64,000 bases of DNA. Source: Carnegiea gigantea. Its lineage: Eukaryota > Streptophyta > Magnoliopsida > Caryophyllales > Cactaceae. The notes under the pieces were generated by a model, which was not told the DNA's origin, searched no databases, and saw only the letters and a list, made by a program, of their open reading frames with translations. Made by a program: the position numbers and the translations under genes. Below, in pieces: positions 1 through 9,960 of the stretch. The stretch's first letter is position 1; each line of letters starts with the position of its first letter. Where the stretch lies: assembly GCA_029747015.1 (NCBI GenBank), contig JAKOGI010000334.1:252501-316500 (forward strand), in the 5' to 3' direction.

Positions 1-1004
1 TTAAATCATGTTAATATCATCTAAGTAATGTGAGGTTGGAGGAGGTTAAGAATTTTCCTCAAACTTTCTTCACAATTTTATGAAAAAAATTTTATCACTT
101 ATTTCTAACAATTTTTCACCTTACTTTCCTCCATATTTTTTTCTTTGTGATTTTCTCTAAACCAAGCACAAGAAAAAAAAAAAACAACTTTTCCCAAAAG
201 TTTTTCTTTCCACCAAAATTTTCAAGATCCAAATAGAGTCTGAATCTTCAAGTTTTGTCAATCATGATGTTCGAGTACCATAGGAAATAGTGTTAAGCAA
301 TACGAATAGTTCTGAAATCAAATAAATCAGTTCATCTTCTCATTTATAAAAATAAAAGTATCGACATTTTAATTCCTAAAAACTAAAATTAAATTTTGTG
401 GCATCTATACAAAAGACTATTGCACTATCTGCTTTTTGCGATTATTAATAAGTCAAAACTCTAGATTAGAGTACACATATAATATAATTTTCAAACAAAA
501 AAAGAAAATATCGAAACAACAAAACAATACGTGCTAAACTTACCCGCTGAACTTATTTCACCCCTAGTCATACCCCCTCCCCTAGCTCTACAATTATTAG
601 CAAAGGCAAAGAAAGCCAGCTACAGCAAGCTAACACACCCTTCAAAGCGAAATACTGACCATGAGTCCAAGGAATGACAACAGAACCCATGTCTGCACTG
701 CTAATGTAATCTTGAGCATTGATAATCCAACACAAAGTGGACACATGCCTCCCACCATAAAAAAACAAGCTAACACAAATTAGGAGCCACAAAAGATATG
801 CAGCTACACAATCTTCTCCTTACTCATGCATCTCACCATGAACCTGCAAAAAGTAATAATAACATATATACGTCGCCATAGTGAATTTTATTGTTGAGCT
901 TTTTGCCTTTTGCAAATGAACAACGCTCCTACCAAAGCTCTACTGCAGACACGTCACTGTTCTTTCCTCACTTCTAGCTTTTAGTCACTTGGCTTGTTCT
1001 GCTA
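1..1004. other. AT-rich intergenic flank, no gene recognised
   Basis: This stretch is strongly AT-rich with several A and T runs. Short open frames (for example about 568-792 on the minus strand) show no recognisable domain. No RNA gene, TIR pair or LTR end was found by eye. Confidence 0.5.
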
Positions 1005-2231
1005 TGTCCCAAACGACTGAATGTCCACCACCGGTTCGACAAAATGCCTCTGAAAGCTTACTGATGTTCCCAACGGCTGCAAATCTCCCAAAGATAAGTC
1101 AGAATTTTCGGCCTCCATTAGGATAATCAGGTTCAGTCTTTATCTTAACATGTAGCATAACCCTTCTAGAGAACATTGCTGTGGAGCCCAAGCAAGACAC
1201 TCTTTATCTCTCTTGCATCAGAAGAACTCCTCTCAACGAAATGATTCTCTTTTGTAAGACTACTACAGGACTATTCTTATTAATTATCTGCACTCTTGAT
1301 AAAACTTGGCCTCTGACTGAACAAGGCCACCAACTTATGTGTAGGAAACTTATTCTGAAGGATACTCCATGCAAGGTTGAAGATTTTTCACCACTATCTG
1401 TCTCTTCTCTTTGGGAAGATGGATATCGGTTCTTTGGAAAAGTCTCACTTGTGCTCTTCAGGTTTGGACGTCGATTTCTTTTTGTTTCGCTTCAAGATTT
1501 TGGTTATCTGGAAATAGCCGCCTTCTCATTTCTGATGACAAAAGCACCTAGGAGTTTTCCAATATGGAGGGACTCCTTGCTAACTGCTCTAAACTCTCTT
1601 AAGTCTCGCTTGAGGGTTTACTATTTAGGGGCCTCTGCAAACTTTTGGGCTTCTTATTATTTACTTTCAGGCCTTGGTTTTGTAAGTTGACAGTGGTTGA
1701 GGCCTTTCAAAGCCTGGAGGTGGCTCAAATTGTTCATTTTGTTCAGCTTAAATTTTCCCTTCTCTCAAAGGTACCATCCCAGTTTCCAAGGCCTAGGTGA
1801 AGTGACCAACGACCGAATCATTGCCTTGGCTGATTCCATTAATCTCAAAGCCTGGTGGTAGTTGGTCTTCATTCTCCAACGGCTGCATTGATGCAACTTC
1901 CGATGGCTGTAAATGCTGTGATATTTAAAAACTTCCTATAAGTAGCCGTTCCCTCTAAAAACATAGTTTTGGTCCTGGTACTGAGTTAATGTTCCTCTTT
2001 AATGTCCCTTGACTCTTCATCCCCAAGATTTGAACTTGAAGTAAATTCTAGTTCGAGGGTCTTTTTAGCTACCTCTCTATCCAGCTCATCAATGAGTAGA
2101 TCATCTTTCCTCAAATTACTCTGCGCCATGTCATTCTCTGCTGCTAGCTCATCTTCTAAATCTTTAAATCCTAGAACATCTCCATTGGAATCCATGTTCT
2201 CCATAGGTGAAGAGGAATAATCTTTGATCAC
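1005..2231 (-). pseudogene. Decayed unknown protein-coding gene
   Basis: I do not recognise this gene. On the minus strand, 1986-2231 is an 81-codon open stretch rich in acidic residues. Below it, short protein-like islands lie in different frames. LPPGFE is read from about 1861-1844 and a second PPPGFE from 1724-1705. ESLHIGKLLGAFVI lies near 1580-1540, and LQPLG near 1083-1067. LQPSE and MQPLE-like phrases recur, which suggests the protein had repeated modules. The islands are interrupted by stops and need frame changes, so the copy is either dead or split by introns that I cannot place. The PPGFE phrases also occur in several plant nuclear and RNA-binding proteins, but that is not enough to name it. 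The plus-strand open frame 1181-1690 is the reverse of this region and looks like noise. Confidence 0.35.
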
Positions 2232-3994
2232 CTGAGTTGCAGGTTACTCTATTTATATTGTAAGAAGTACTTTTGCTCGATTTTTTGGAATGTATCTGTG
2301 ACAATAAGGATCCTCATGGATTCGAAGGAGTATGTACGTGAGATTGAACTTCCCAGACAGATTAGCCTACCCCATCAATCACCTATCTTCTTAATATTCT
2401 CCCAACTCCACCCTCGTGGGGGAACTCCAAATATTTCAAGCCACAGCTTCCTGAATCACATGATTCATATTTGCTCCATCTCTTAATATCTGAAAACCAC
2501 AGGACGAGTTCTTCATGGTTTCAAGCTTATTCCATCTATGCTTCATGGAAAAGGTAATGTGAATTTGAGACTGCCTATAGCACAAACTTCGTGCATGGAC
2601 CATAACCATTGATCATGGCCGAGGCTAAGGTTGTTAGATCCCTTGGTTCATTTGATCTGCAAACAAGGCTTCTAGATAGTCATTCGTCAAACTCTGCATT
2701 AACTCCTCCTATCGAAGTCTTCTTAAGAGGTTGACTTTCTTAACTAAATCTTGCAGTTAGGACCATATTGTTTTTGTCTGTCTATTGCTCCCTTATTATT
2801 CTCCATACTTTCTGGCCTCCCTGTTTTGTTATTTGAATAATATATGTGTTGCATCAATTGCTTGCGTTTCTCATGTCTAGCCATGGAGGCTAGTGCTTTC
2901 CACACATACTTGCATTGTTGAACATAAGAATACAAAGTTGTAGAAAAGTATCAAGTGTGAGTTGATAGGTCCAAAAGATTAGAACCTAAGATTCCGCAGG
3001 ATAAATGCAATAAAAAAGGACAAATTTTAGCAAATGGTGCCGCTACAGTGGGTGGGGAACTAGCTTTGGGGAAAAAAACATATTAGTCAACTTTAGCCCT
3101 TGTATCGAAAACTGATTCTTGAACCTATGAACGTTGAATTTGGAACCCTGAGCAGACTGCTGGTGTTAAACTGGAGGAATGATCAAGATATTTTGAAATT
3201 AGAAATACTTAAAGAAGAAAGTAAAATTCCCTTATAGTTTGATAGCCTCTTCTATTATCCAGAAGTAAACAAACCCAAACCTTGCTCAGGTCCATCTTGC
3301 TCTTCTGGGTGGGGCATGTAGGTATCACTAACCCTCCTTGCTTTCTGAAAAATCCCCTTGAGACCAAACCAATTTAGACCATGGGGGATATTGCTAACGA
3401 GCACCGAAAATTCCCTTTGTTCCCCTGGCTCTTGTTGTCTCTCTCATAGTTCCCTCCCTGGTTACTTTTTGACTATTGTACTATTTTACGAAAAAAAAAA
3501 ATTCTTATTTTTTGGATTCACATGGCTATCTATAGCCATAGGAAAGCACTTTCCCATGAAAAAGGAAAAAAAAAATTAAGTGAAGCTCAGTGAAATTTCA
3601 ATTAATTAGTTTGTCACTTACATTGTCCTTATATATCAGAATTTTTTAAATTAAGACAAGACACTTAAGAGTATTATTGTAATAAGATATTTGTCATTTT
3701 ATTTATCACTTTACTGCCGTTGTTTCAAATTTTTTTTTCTTTTTGGTTGTCCTCTCCCCGACGGTGCAATATCAGTGTATTATTTGCCCAGCTGTGTGTG
3801 TTAGTTGAACTGTAATCTGAGTCCTCTGGCCGTATTATTCATGTTTTGTAGTTAGGTGACTCAACTTTTTCCACACTTTTGACCAATTGTATCTTCCCCA
3901 ACTTACACTGTTTACATTACAACAAAGCTTATACATTATACATGAAATTTCATTTATCATTACGAAACACGATCCCCAAAAAAAGTGTAAATAA
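2232..3994. other. Non-coding flank, no gene recognised
   Basis: AT-rich DNA with only short open frames. The longest are about 2744-2935 (minus) and 3358-3579 (plus), neither with a recognisable domain. No repeat ends were found until the MITE at 3995. Confidence 0.4.
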
Positions 3995-4376
3995 GGGCTT
4001 GTTCTTTCGTGGGTAAATTGGGGTGGGTAAAAGAGTAAAATAGATTGAGATTGGTTGAGGTGAATTGAGGTTGGTTGAAGTGGATATTTTTTTTTGAGGT
4101 GGGTTGAAGTGGGTTAAAGTAGGTTAAAGTAGGTTGAAGTTAGTATATTTTTTTGTGGCAGGTTGAAGTGTGTTAAAATAATGAGAATGTAATGATAAAA
4201 GGGTGGGTTGAAGTTGGTTGAAGTAGGTTGAGGTAGGTTGAAGTTGGTTGAAGCGGGTTGAGGTGGGTTTTTTTTTTTTTTTTCCAGGTGGATTGAAATT
4301 GGTTGAAATGAATTGAAGTAGGTTGAAGTGGATTAAGGTTGATAAATTCAAAAGGACCTACGAAAAGAACAGGGCC
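3995..4376. mobile_element. Tourist-like MITE (PIF/Harbinger type), TSD TAA
   Basis: The ends form terminal inverted repeats. The left end begins GGGCTTGTTCTTTCGTGGGT, and the right end, read on the other strand, begins GGCCCTGTTCTTTTCGTAGG. The element is flanked on both sides by TAA (3992-3994 and 4377-4379), the 3-bp TWA target duplication typical of PIF/Harbinger. It is about 382 bp with no coding capacity. The interior is a degenerate array of 8-10 bp words such as GGTTGAAGT and GGTTGAGGT from about 4016 to 4335, with T tracts at 4087 and 4270. The assignment rests on the TIR start, the TSD and the size; the low-complexity interior is unusual. Confidence 0.75.
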
Positions 4377-4379
4377 TAA

Positions 4380-5069
4380 GTGTGCAACACTTTATAATTT
4401 GTTTTATCGATGATTCAATGGTCTTTGGTAAAGGGCCAAACTCAGGTTACATTGTCCCTTTTCTTTCTTTTTGCTAGGGTTTGTTAACTAACCCATTCCT
4501 AATCATCTTAGCGAGTAATCCGAAATACAGCAATAGATTTTTTACCAATTGACCTGAATCCTAATTGACCCACCACAAATTCTCAAGACCTAAAATTTGT
4601 CCACTGTTTGACTGTGTTTTCTTGGCAAGCTCGCTGGATAAAATAAGAATAGAGTTGAACGAGGCTCGGATCAAAAGCAATGTTACTTAAGCATGATTTG
4701 ACCCGAAAGTTCAGATCATCTGATCCAAATGACCAGCCTGTCACATCTAAGTAATCACCATTGCTATTGCTCCCAAATAGAAACCAAGGCCAGACAGATG
4801 ATACACAAATATGAATTTAACTGAACAATCAAGGAACGTGTACATTTCATGGAAGGTAGGACAGGTCATATCTCCTGTTCCAAGTATAATTGCCTCAATC
4901 TTGCAAGTAAAAAACCTATACTCAGGTATCTATCTAAATAAACTACCCAAAGTCTACAAAAAACAAAGTTTTACAACATAAAAAAAGGGGTTAAAGAATA
5001 GAAGGGATGAAGAGATCTTACCCCTCCCTAACCCAATATATACCTGTAAAGATCTCCTTGTTAAAACTG
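4380..5069. other. 3' flank of the aspartic protease gene
   Basis: No coding signal was seen. The part nearest 5069 should include the protease 3' UTR, since the gene reads leftwards, but I could not place a clear poly(A) signal. Confidence 0.4.
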
Positions 5070-6737
5070 TCAGACCTCAGCACACCTTGTGGGTGCAAAT
5101 CCCAGCCTAGATTTCTTCATGTCATACAAAACATGGAAATTTTGCTGCTGATAGTTTCCAATGATGGAGAAAGCCGTTCTTTTGGTGCCCAACATTGCCA
5201 AGCATACAACTTCCTGGTCAACCCAAATGAAGTAATTCTGAATGGGGAAGTTCCATTCAGCTCCGTCCTTAAACTGAATCCTAAAACTCGGCATCTCCAG
5301 CTTGTCGACCCCAGACACATTGTAACAAGGCTTCAAAATTGGAAAATCGGATATCAAAGGGTAGTTCTTGATCCTCTTTGTGAAGGCATCCTTGATGAGC
5401 TCATAAGCTGGCTCTGCAAAGTAGCTAAGAGTTGTTCCTGAATCGATAATGGTTCCACCCCCACCATCCTCAGTAAAACCCCAAGTTTCTTCTGGGATGT
5501 TTAGGGTTTCTCCCCCAACAGTGATGGACTTAACCTCCACATAGTAGAAAGTATCTACTGGGTTTTCCTTCCCATTCACTAGCTTAGTGAAGTTCAATTC
5601 TGGGTGGGCTAAAAGTTTTTTATCTTCCCCGAAAATCAGCTTGCTGCTAACACTGGGATCACTGTTTCTTTCCACCAAGCAATATGAAAATGAATGCCCA
5701 TATAGAGATTGAATCTGAGATGAAAATGAGAGAGGCCCTCTTCCAAGGCCTAATAACCCGGAAGCCCCATGGAAGAGCCCCCGGTTCCAATGACCACAAC
5801 CAAACATCAAGTTCTCCACTTTCTTAAACTCCGATGTCCCATTGGGAGCGGTAAGGTTGACTGTGAAGGTCTCGAGGGCAAAATCACCTGTAGTGTTAGA
5901 ACTATCTCCATACCAATAGAAGTAAGGGCAGCTCTGATCCTGGCCCTTACAAGGTTGAGGGGGGTCTGGAGAGCTCACAAGGGCACACCTAGGGTCATGG
6001 CAGCTAATGTTCTTGAACGAACTCGAACCCTTTGGATCATAATGGGGGCCTTCTTGCTCAAAACAATCATAACAAGGCGTACATTGAATCCAATTTAGAT
6101 CACTCCCAGTATCTAAGATCAACAAGAAATGCTTGGGAGGAGTGCCCACAAACACATCCATGAAGTACTCTCCTGAGCCAAGACTAACCCCAGATTTCAA
6201 ACTCCCCATAAGATGACCAGGCAGAACAGAACTAACATCTGGTTCATTTTCAGCTCGCTTCTCCTCCAATAGATGTCTATGGCCATGATTTAGAACTCTA
6301 GAGACTGCATTTTGGTTCCTTTTTTCAGTGATCCTACGTTGAAAGGTGTGAATTCTGTTCAAGTCCCTCAATGTATACTCAACCACAGAGGGTTTTCCCT
6401 CATGCCTACTTGTTCTATGCCTGAGAGGGAGCTTTACAATATGTTCTTTTGCTAAATTTCGGGGATTTTGGTCTCGTTCAACATCATTGAAAACTACCCT
6501 TTGCTCAGATTCTTCTTCATTAGGAGATGAAGAGAGGGTGCAGCCAGTAGTTGAAGAGGTTAGGGAATTGGGATTGATGTCGTAGCTGTGGTCAGGCATT
6601 TGCATTCCAGCAAGAAATGAGCCATTGGAGTTTAAATTGGAAGGGTTTAGGTTGTGACTGTGAATACCGGAACTAGATGCTACTATCAAGTAAGAAATGA
6701 GAACCAAAGTCGAGATTACCAAAGCCTTTGACACCAT
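5070..6737 (-). CDS. Nepenthesin-type (A1B) aspartic protease
   Basis: An intact 555-residue pepsin-fold protease predicted to cleave peptides in the secretory pathway, vacuole or apoplast. Residues 1-23 are a hydrophobic signal peptide or signal anchor (KALVISTLVLISYLIVASSS). Residues 24-180 form a long polar pro-region. The catalytic motifs are DTGSD at 209-213 and DSGTT at 432-436. The family landmarks GSGEYF (187-192), a Cys-rich segment with WIQC and CYDC (216-225), GLLGLGRG (327-334) and SYCLVERNSD (351-360) are present. The C-terminal block IIGNYQQQNF (525-534) is followed by LGFAPTRC. Potential N-glycosylation sites such as NISC, NTTG and NFT are visible. I chose the ATG at 6737 because the signal peptide follows it. 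The open frame continues to 6890, but that part crosses a 15-G tract and a likely splice acceptor. The many plant paralogues make a specific symbol unsafe. Confidence 0.93.
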   Translation of the reverse strand: MVSKALVISTLVLISYLIVASSSGIHSHNLNPSNLNSNGSFLAGMQMPDHSYDINPNSLTSSTTGCTLSSSPNEEESEQRVVFNDVERDQNPRNLAKEHIVKLPLRHRTSRHEGKPSVVEYTLRDLNRIHTFQRRITEKRNQNAVSRVLNHGHRHLLEEKRAENEPDVSSVLPGHLMGSLKSGVSLGSGEYFMDVFVGTPPKHFLLILDTGSDLNWIQCTPCYDCFEQEGPHYDPKGSSSFKNISCHDPRCALVSSPDPPQPCKGQDQSCPYFYWYGDSSNTTGDFALETFTVNLTAPNGTSEFKKVENLMFGCGHWNRGLFHGASGLLGLGRGPLSFSSQIQSLYGHSFSYCLVERNSDPSVSSKLIFGEDKKLLAHPELNFTKLVNGKENPVDTFYYVEVKSITVGGETLNIPEETWGFTEDGGGGTIIDSGTTLSYFAEPAYELIKDAFTKRIKNYPLISDFPILKPCYNVSGVDKLEMPSFRIQFKDGAEWNFPIQNYFIWVDQEVVCLAMLGTKRTAFSIIGNYQQQNFHVLYDMKKSRLGFAPTRCAEV

Positions 6738-6800
6738 AAGGATTGCCTTTTCTTGCTCTTTTATGAGATAAAAAATCCTCCTGCAAGAAATAAATTGCAG
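6738..6800 (-). other. Probable 5' UTR exon end and intron 3' splice site
   Basis: Reading the minus strand toward the protease ATG, TTTATTTCTTGCAG is followed by G, a good plant 3' splice site ending at 6781. It would leave a 43-nt untranslated exon (6780-6738) before the ATG. A candidate donor is CGCAG/GTCAGA near 7203, which would put the G tracts at 6860 and 6989 inside an intron. The donor is uncertain; the acceptor is seen directly. Confidence 0.5.
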
Positions 6801-6853
6801 AGCTTGTTCAGAACGACTTCCCAAGGATGACTTAAACAATATAGAAAAAAAGG

Positions 6854-8126
6854 CCCCCCGGGGGGGGGGGGGGGAATCCAACAAAAGCAAAACAAAGCAA
6901 AGCCATTTTTGAGGATTTTACTTGACCAACTTGGCAACTTCAGAAAGAAAGGCATCTCCAGGAAATGTGAAAAACGATGGAAAAGGAAGGGGGGGGGGGA
7001 TTGGACTAAAGTTTACACAATAATCACAATTTCAGGAAGCTAAAAAGCCTAATCTAAATCTAAAGCATGGTTGATTAGAAGGAGTAACCTTTTCTTCAAA
7101 ATAGAGGAAATCAAACACAGATTACTACCCACCAAAAGAGGGGGAAAAAAAAAAGGAAAAACCATACAAAACGCTGGAGATTGAACAAGAAATCTGACCT
7201 GCGGCGAAATTTAACTCCACATGAGAAAAATCCAGGGACCAAAAAAGAGCAAATTTCAATTCCCCACTTAAATCTGGTCTGGGGAACAGCAAAAGATTGC
7301 AAGTCTTCTAAAATGGTAAGTCTTTGAATCAAAAATGGTGAAAAGAAAGATTGTATTTTTCAGTTTCAGCTTTCGTGAAAGCTGAAACAGAGAGAGAAAA
7401 TGTGTGGAGATTGAAATACATACAGGGAAAATGAAAAGGAGGAAGCAAAGGAAAACAAGTAGAAGTAGAAGAAAAAAGACAGTCAAATACTCAATATTTT
7501 TTTGGTTTCTGTTGACTTGAAAGCACTGAAAATGCTTGAAACTTATCATGGTCAAAATCAACAACAACAAAATTAAAAGAAAGGCGGGCAGGGTCATAAA
7601 CGCGTTTTCAACTAAGTTTTTTAGAGGGGGCAAAACGGACTAGTGGTTTTCTTTTTTTTTGGGGGGGGGGGGGGGGGGGGGGGTGTTTCAAGTGTTTCAA
7701 CAAAAGATGGCTGGAATGTGAATAATATAATGACCACAATGGGCAGTTGAACTTTCTTTCTTGTTCTTTCGGGCAAGAAAAAAATAAAAGGGATTAAAAA
7801 TGATATTACCAGGGCTTTTCATCTCTGTTTCTGGGATGTTTCCTGGGTGAGTTTCCTTCCTCCATTGATGAATGATGACTACCTTCTTCAGCTTCTTACC
7901 ATATTCGTATGATGATGTCAGCTCTCTCTCTCTCTCCCCCCCCCCTCCCCCCTTGTTCTCAGTGAGGGTTGTCTCAGTGTCTAGCATGAATATCTGTTTA
8001 AGTCATAAAATGTGGGAAATATTTTGGGGTTTTACTGAGTAAAAGCTTGACTTGTTTGTTACAAGAGAATGGAATACAAATGAGTACTAGTGACTGCGAG
8101 CCCCAAAAACCCGGGGGGGGGGGGGG
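6854..8126. repeat. Cluster of long poly-G/poly-C tracts
   Basis: Five homopolymer tracts lie within 1.3 kb upstream of the protease: six C then fifteen G at 6854-6874, eleven G at 6989-6999, twenty-three G at 7661-7683 (after a T run), ten C, T, six C at 7936-7952 following a CT microsatellite, and three C then fourteen G at 8110-8126. The rest of the window is AT-rich with A/T runs and lacks comparable G runs. Such tracts can form quadruplexes and are prone to length error in sequencing. The open frames crossing them (8047-8343) are probably chance. The remaining DNA from 7127 to 8917 shows no recognised gene; the stretch just above 6781 should contain the protease promoter and 5' UTR. Confidence 0.8.
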
Positions 8127-8917
8127 TGTTGTTAAGCATTCTTTTCCAGAAAAGCGTAATTGGTATTCCCCCGCCAAACACGCAAGGGATGACCAAAGCA
8201 AGGGAAGTATTAGTTTTCCAGCGGACGAGTATAATGATGAATTCTCCGGATCTTGTAAAAAATGTGTTTTATGTGTTACTATAGGATGGATCAGTGTGAA
8301 TTTGATACGAATATTAAGTACGTTTTTGTGGAATAAAAATTAAGGATAATTAACCGTATATTTTTTTAATTTATTATAAGTACTTTTCATCAAGATTCAG
8401 TAATTTTTAGTTTTATTCAATAACTTTAAGCAACTTTTAGTAACTTTCAACACTATTTAGCACTATTCAACACTTTTAACAGTGATTAATGGATTAGAGT
8501 ATATTGAGTAAAATTGTCTAGTTATTCATTAATAATAAACCTTATTTTATTAAAAATATAAATATGAATATTAGGAGGTTTGTTAAATCTATAATATTTT
8601 CAACAATTAAATATTTGGTGCGTTTTGTTACAACTGTTTGGGCAACTTTTTTTGAAATTTCTGTTAACTTTTTTCTAGTTGTGGTGTTTGATGAAGAAAC
8701 TTCACAAAAAAGTTAGTAAAAGTCTACTTCCACAATTTGGGAAAGCTGGAAAATGCAAGTTTTCCTCTCAATTTATAGAGAAAGTTGGGATACTATCATT
8801 GATAATCTTAATCAATACTAACTTTAACCTTATGTTTTAACACTTCACTTTGCATATTGACCCTTCTCCCCTTTATAACTAAGGTATGCACTCATTCTTT
8901 TAAAAAAAAAATACTTA

Positions 8918-9957
8918 CGTAGTGTTTGGTTGGAAAGAAAATGGTTTTCTCATAAAAATATTTTCCATGGAAAATGTTTTCCCAAGGAAAATTGATTTTC
9001 TGTCACATTTTTTATCGCTTGGTACAAAATAAATCATTTTTCATGGACAAAAGAAAAACGTCAACTGAATTATTTAAGTTGTGAAAAACGTCGACTAAAT
9101 GGTCATTGCAGAGATAAATGTTGACTGAATGAAAGAATATTGAGCTTAAAATTCATATTTGAGTTTTTTTTAAATATTCCTTATTGAATAATCAAATTTC
9201 GATCTAAACCTTTGAAATTGGTTTCGTGACAAAAATAGCAAAAAATGTCGATTGAATTGCCGTGGCAGAGAAAATGTTGACCAAATGAAGGAATGTCGCG
9301 CTCAAACTCTGAATTTAACCTATTTTAATAATTCTTATCGGACGATCAAGCTTCGGTCCAAACTTTTGAAATTGTTCTAATTGTGAAAAAATTGACTGCA
9401 TTATTTAAGTTGCGGAAAATATCAAATAAATTGTCATGGTGGAAAAAAATGTTGACTAAATGAAATAATGTGGAGCCCAAAAATTGAACCAAAGTTTGAA
9501 TTTGAGCCTATTTTAATCTTTTCTATTTGATAATCAAGTTTTGATCCAAATCATTGAAATTATTCTGATGGCAAGTCAACTGAATTGTTTTAGTGGCAAA
9601 AAATATTGATAGAATTATCGTGGCGGAGATAAATATTGATCAAATGAAAGCAATTTAAGCTCAACATCTAGATTTGAGTTCATTTTAGTCTTTCCAATCG
9701 GATAGTTAAGTTTCTTCCAAACTGTTGAAATCAAAATTTACACCTAAATTACTGTTAACCATATCGTCAAAAAGTTAAGGGGGAAAATCAATTTCCTATC
9801 TTCTCAAAAAAAAAAAAAAATCATTTTCCTCTCTTCATTGGGAGAAAATATATATTTTCCTTGAAAAATAGTTTTCCATCACTTATTGTGCTAAACAACG
9901 GAAAATTAGAAAACTATTTTTCGGAAAAATCATTTTCGCCCCCAACCTAACACTACC
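8918..9957. mobile_element. Harbinger-like non-autonomous element with internal tandem repeats, TSD TTA
   Basis: The left end reads CGTAGTGTTTGGTTGGAAAG and the right end, reversed, GGTAGTGTTAGGTTGGGGGC. Both continue into GAAAATGRTTTTC-type sequence, giving TIRs of over 30 bp. TTA flanks both sides (8915-8917 and 9958-9960). The body carries about four imperfect tandem units. The phrase TTTGAAATT or ATTGAAATT recurs at 9211, 9365, 9553 and 9724, so the unit length drifts from about 154 to 188 bp. Each unit holds a TTGACTRAAT phrase and a segment ending GATYAAG-TT. No transposase was seen. The subterminal zones are dominated by GGAAAA/TTTTCC words. Confidence 0.7.
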
Positions 9958-9960
9958 TTA

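Noticed and set aside
4016..4335. GGTTGAAGT-type repeats considered as interstitial telomere
   Set aside because: The plant telomere unit is TTTAGGG. This array lies between TIRs with a TSD and belongs to the MITE.
5007..5441. Plus-strand open frames opposite the protease (also 5769-6098)
   Set aside because: They are reverse-strand shadows of a clearly conserved coding region and have no domain of their own.
6738..6890. 51-residue N-terminal extension of the aspartic protease
   Set aside because: It crosses a 15-G tract and a strong splice acceptor at 6781. The signal peptide starts at the downstream ATG (6737).
8047..8343. 98-codon plus-strand ORF with a Cys-rich end, considered as a small gene or an organelle-derived piece
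   Set aside because: It runs through a 14-G tract coding poly-Gly, a second frame is also open there, and I could not match it to any organelle or nuclear gene.
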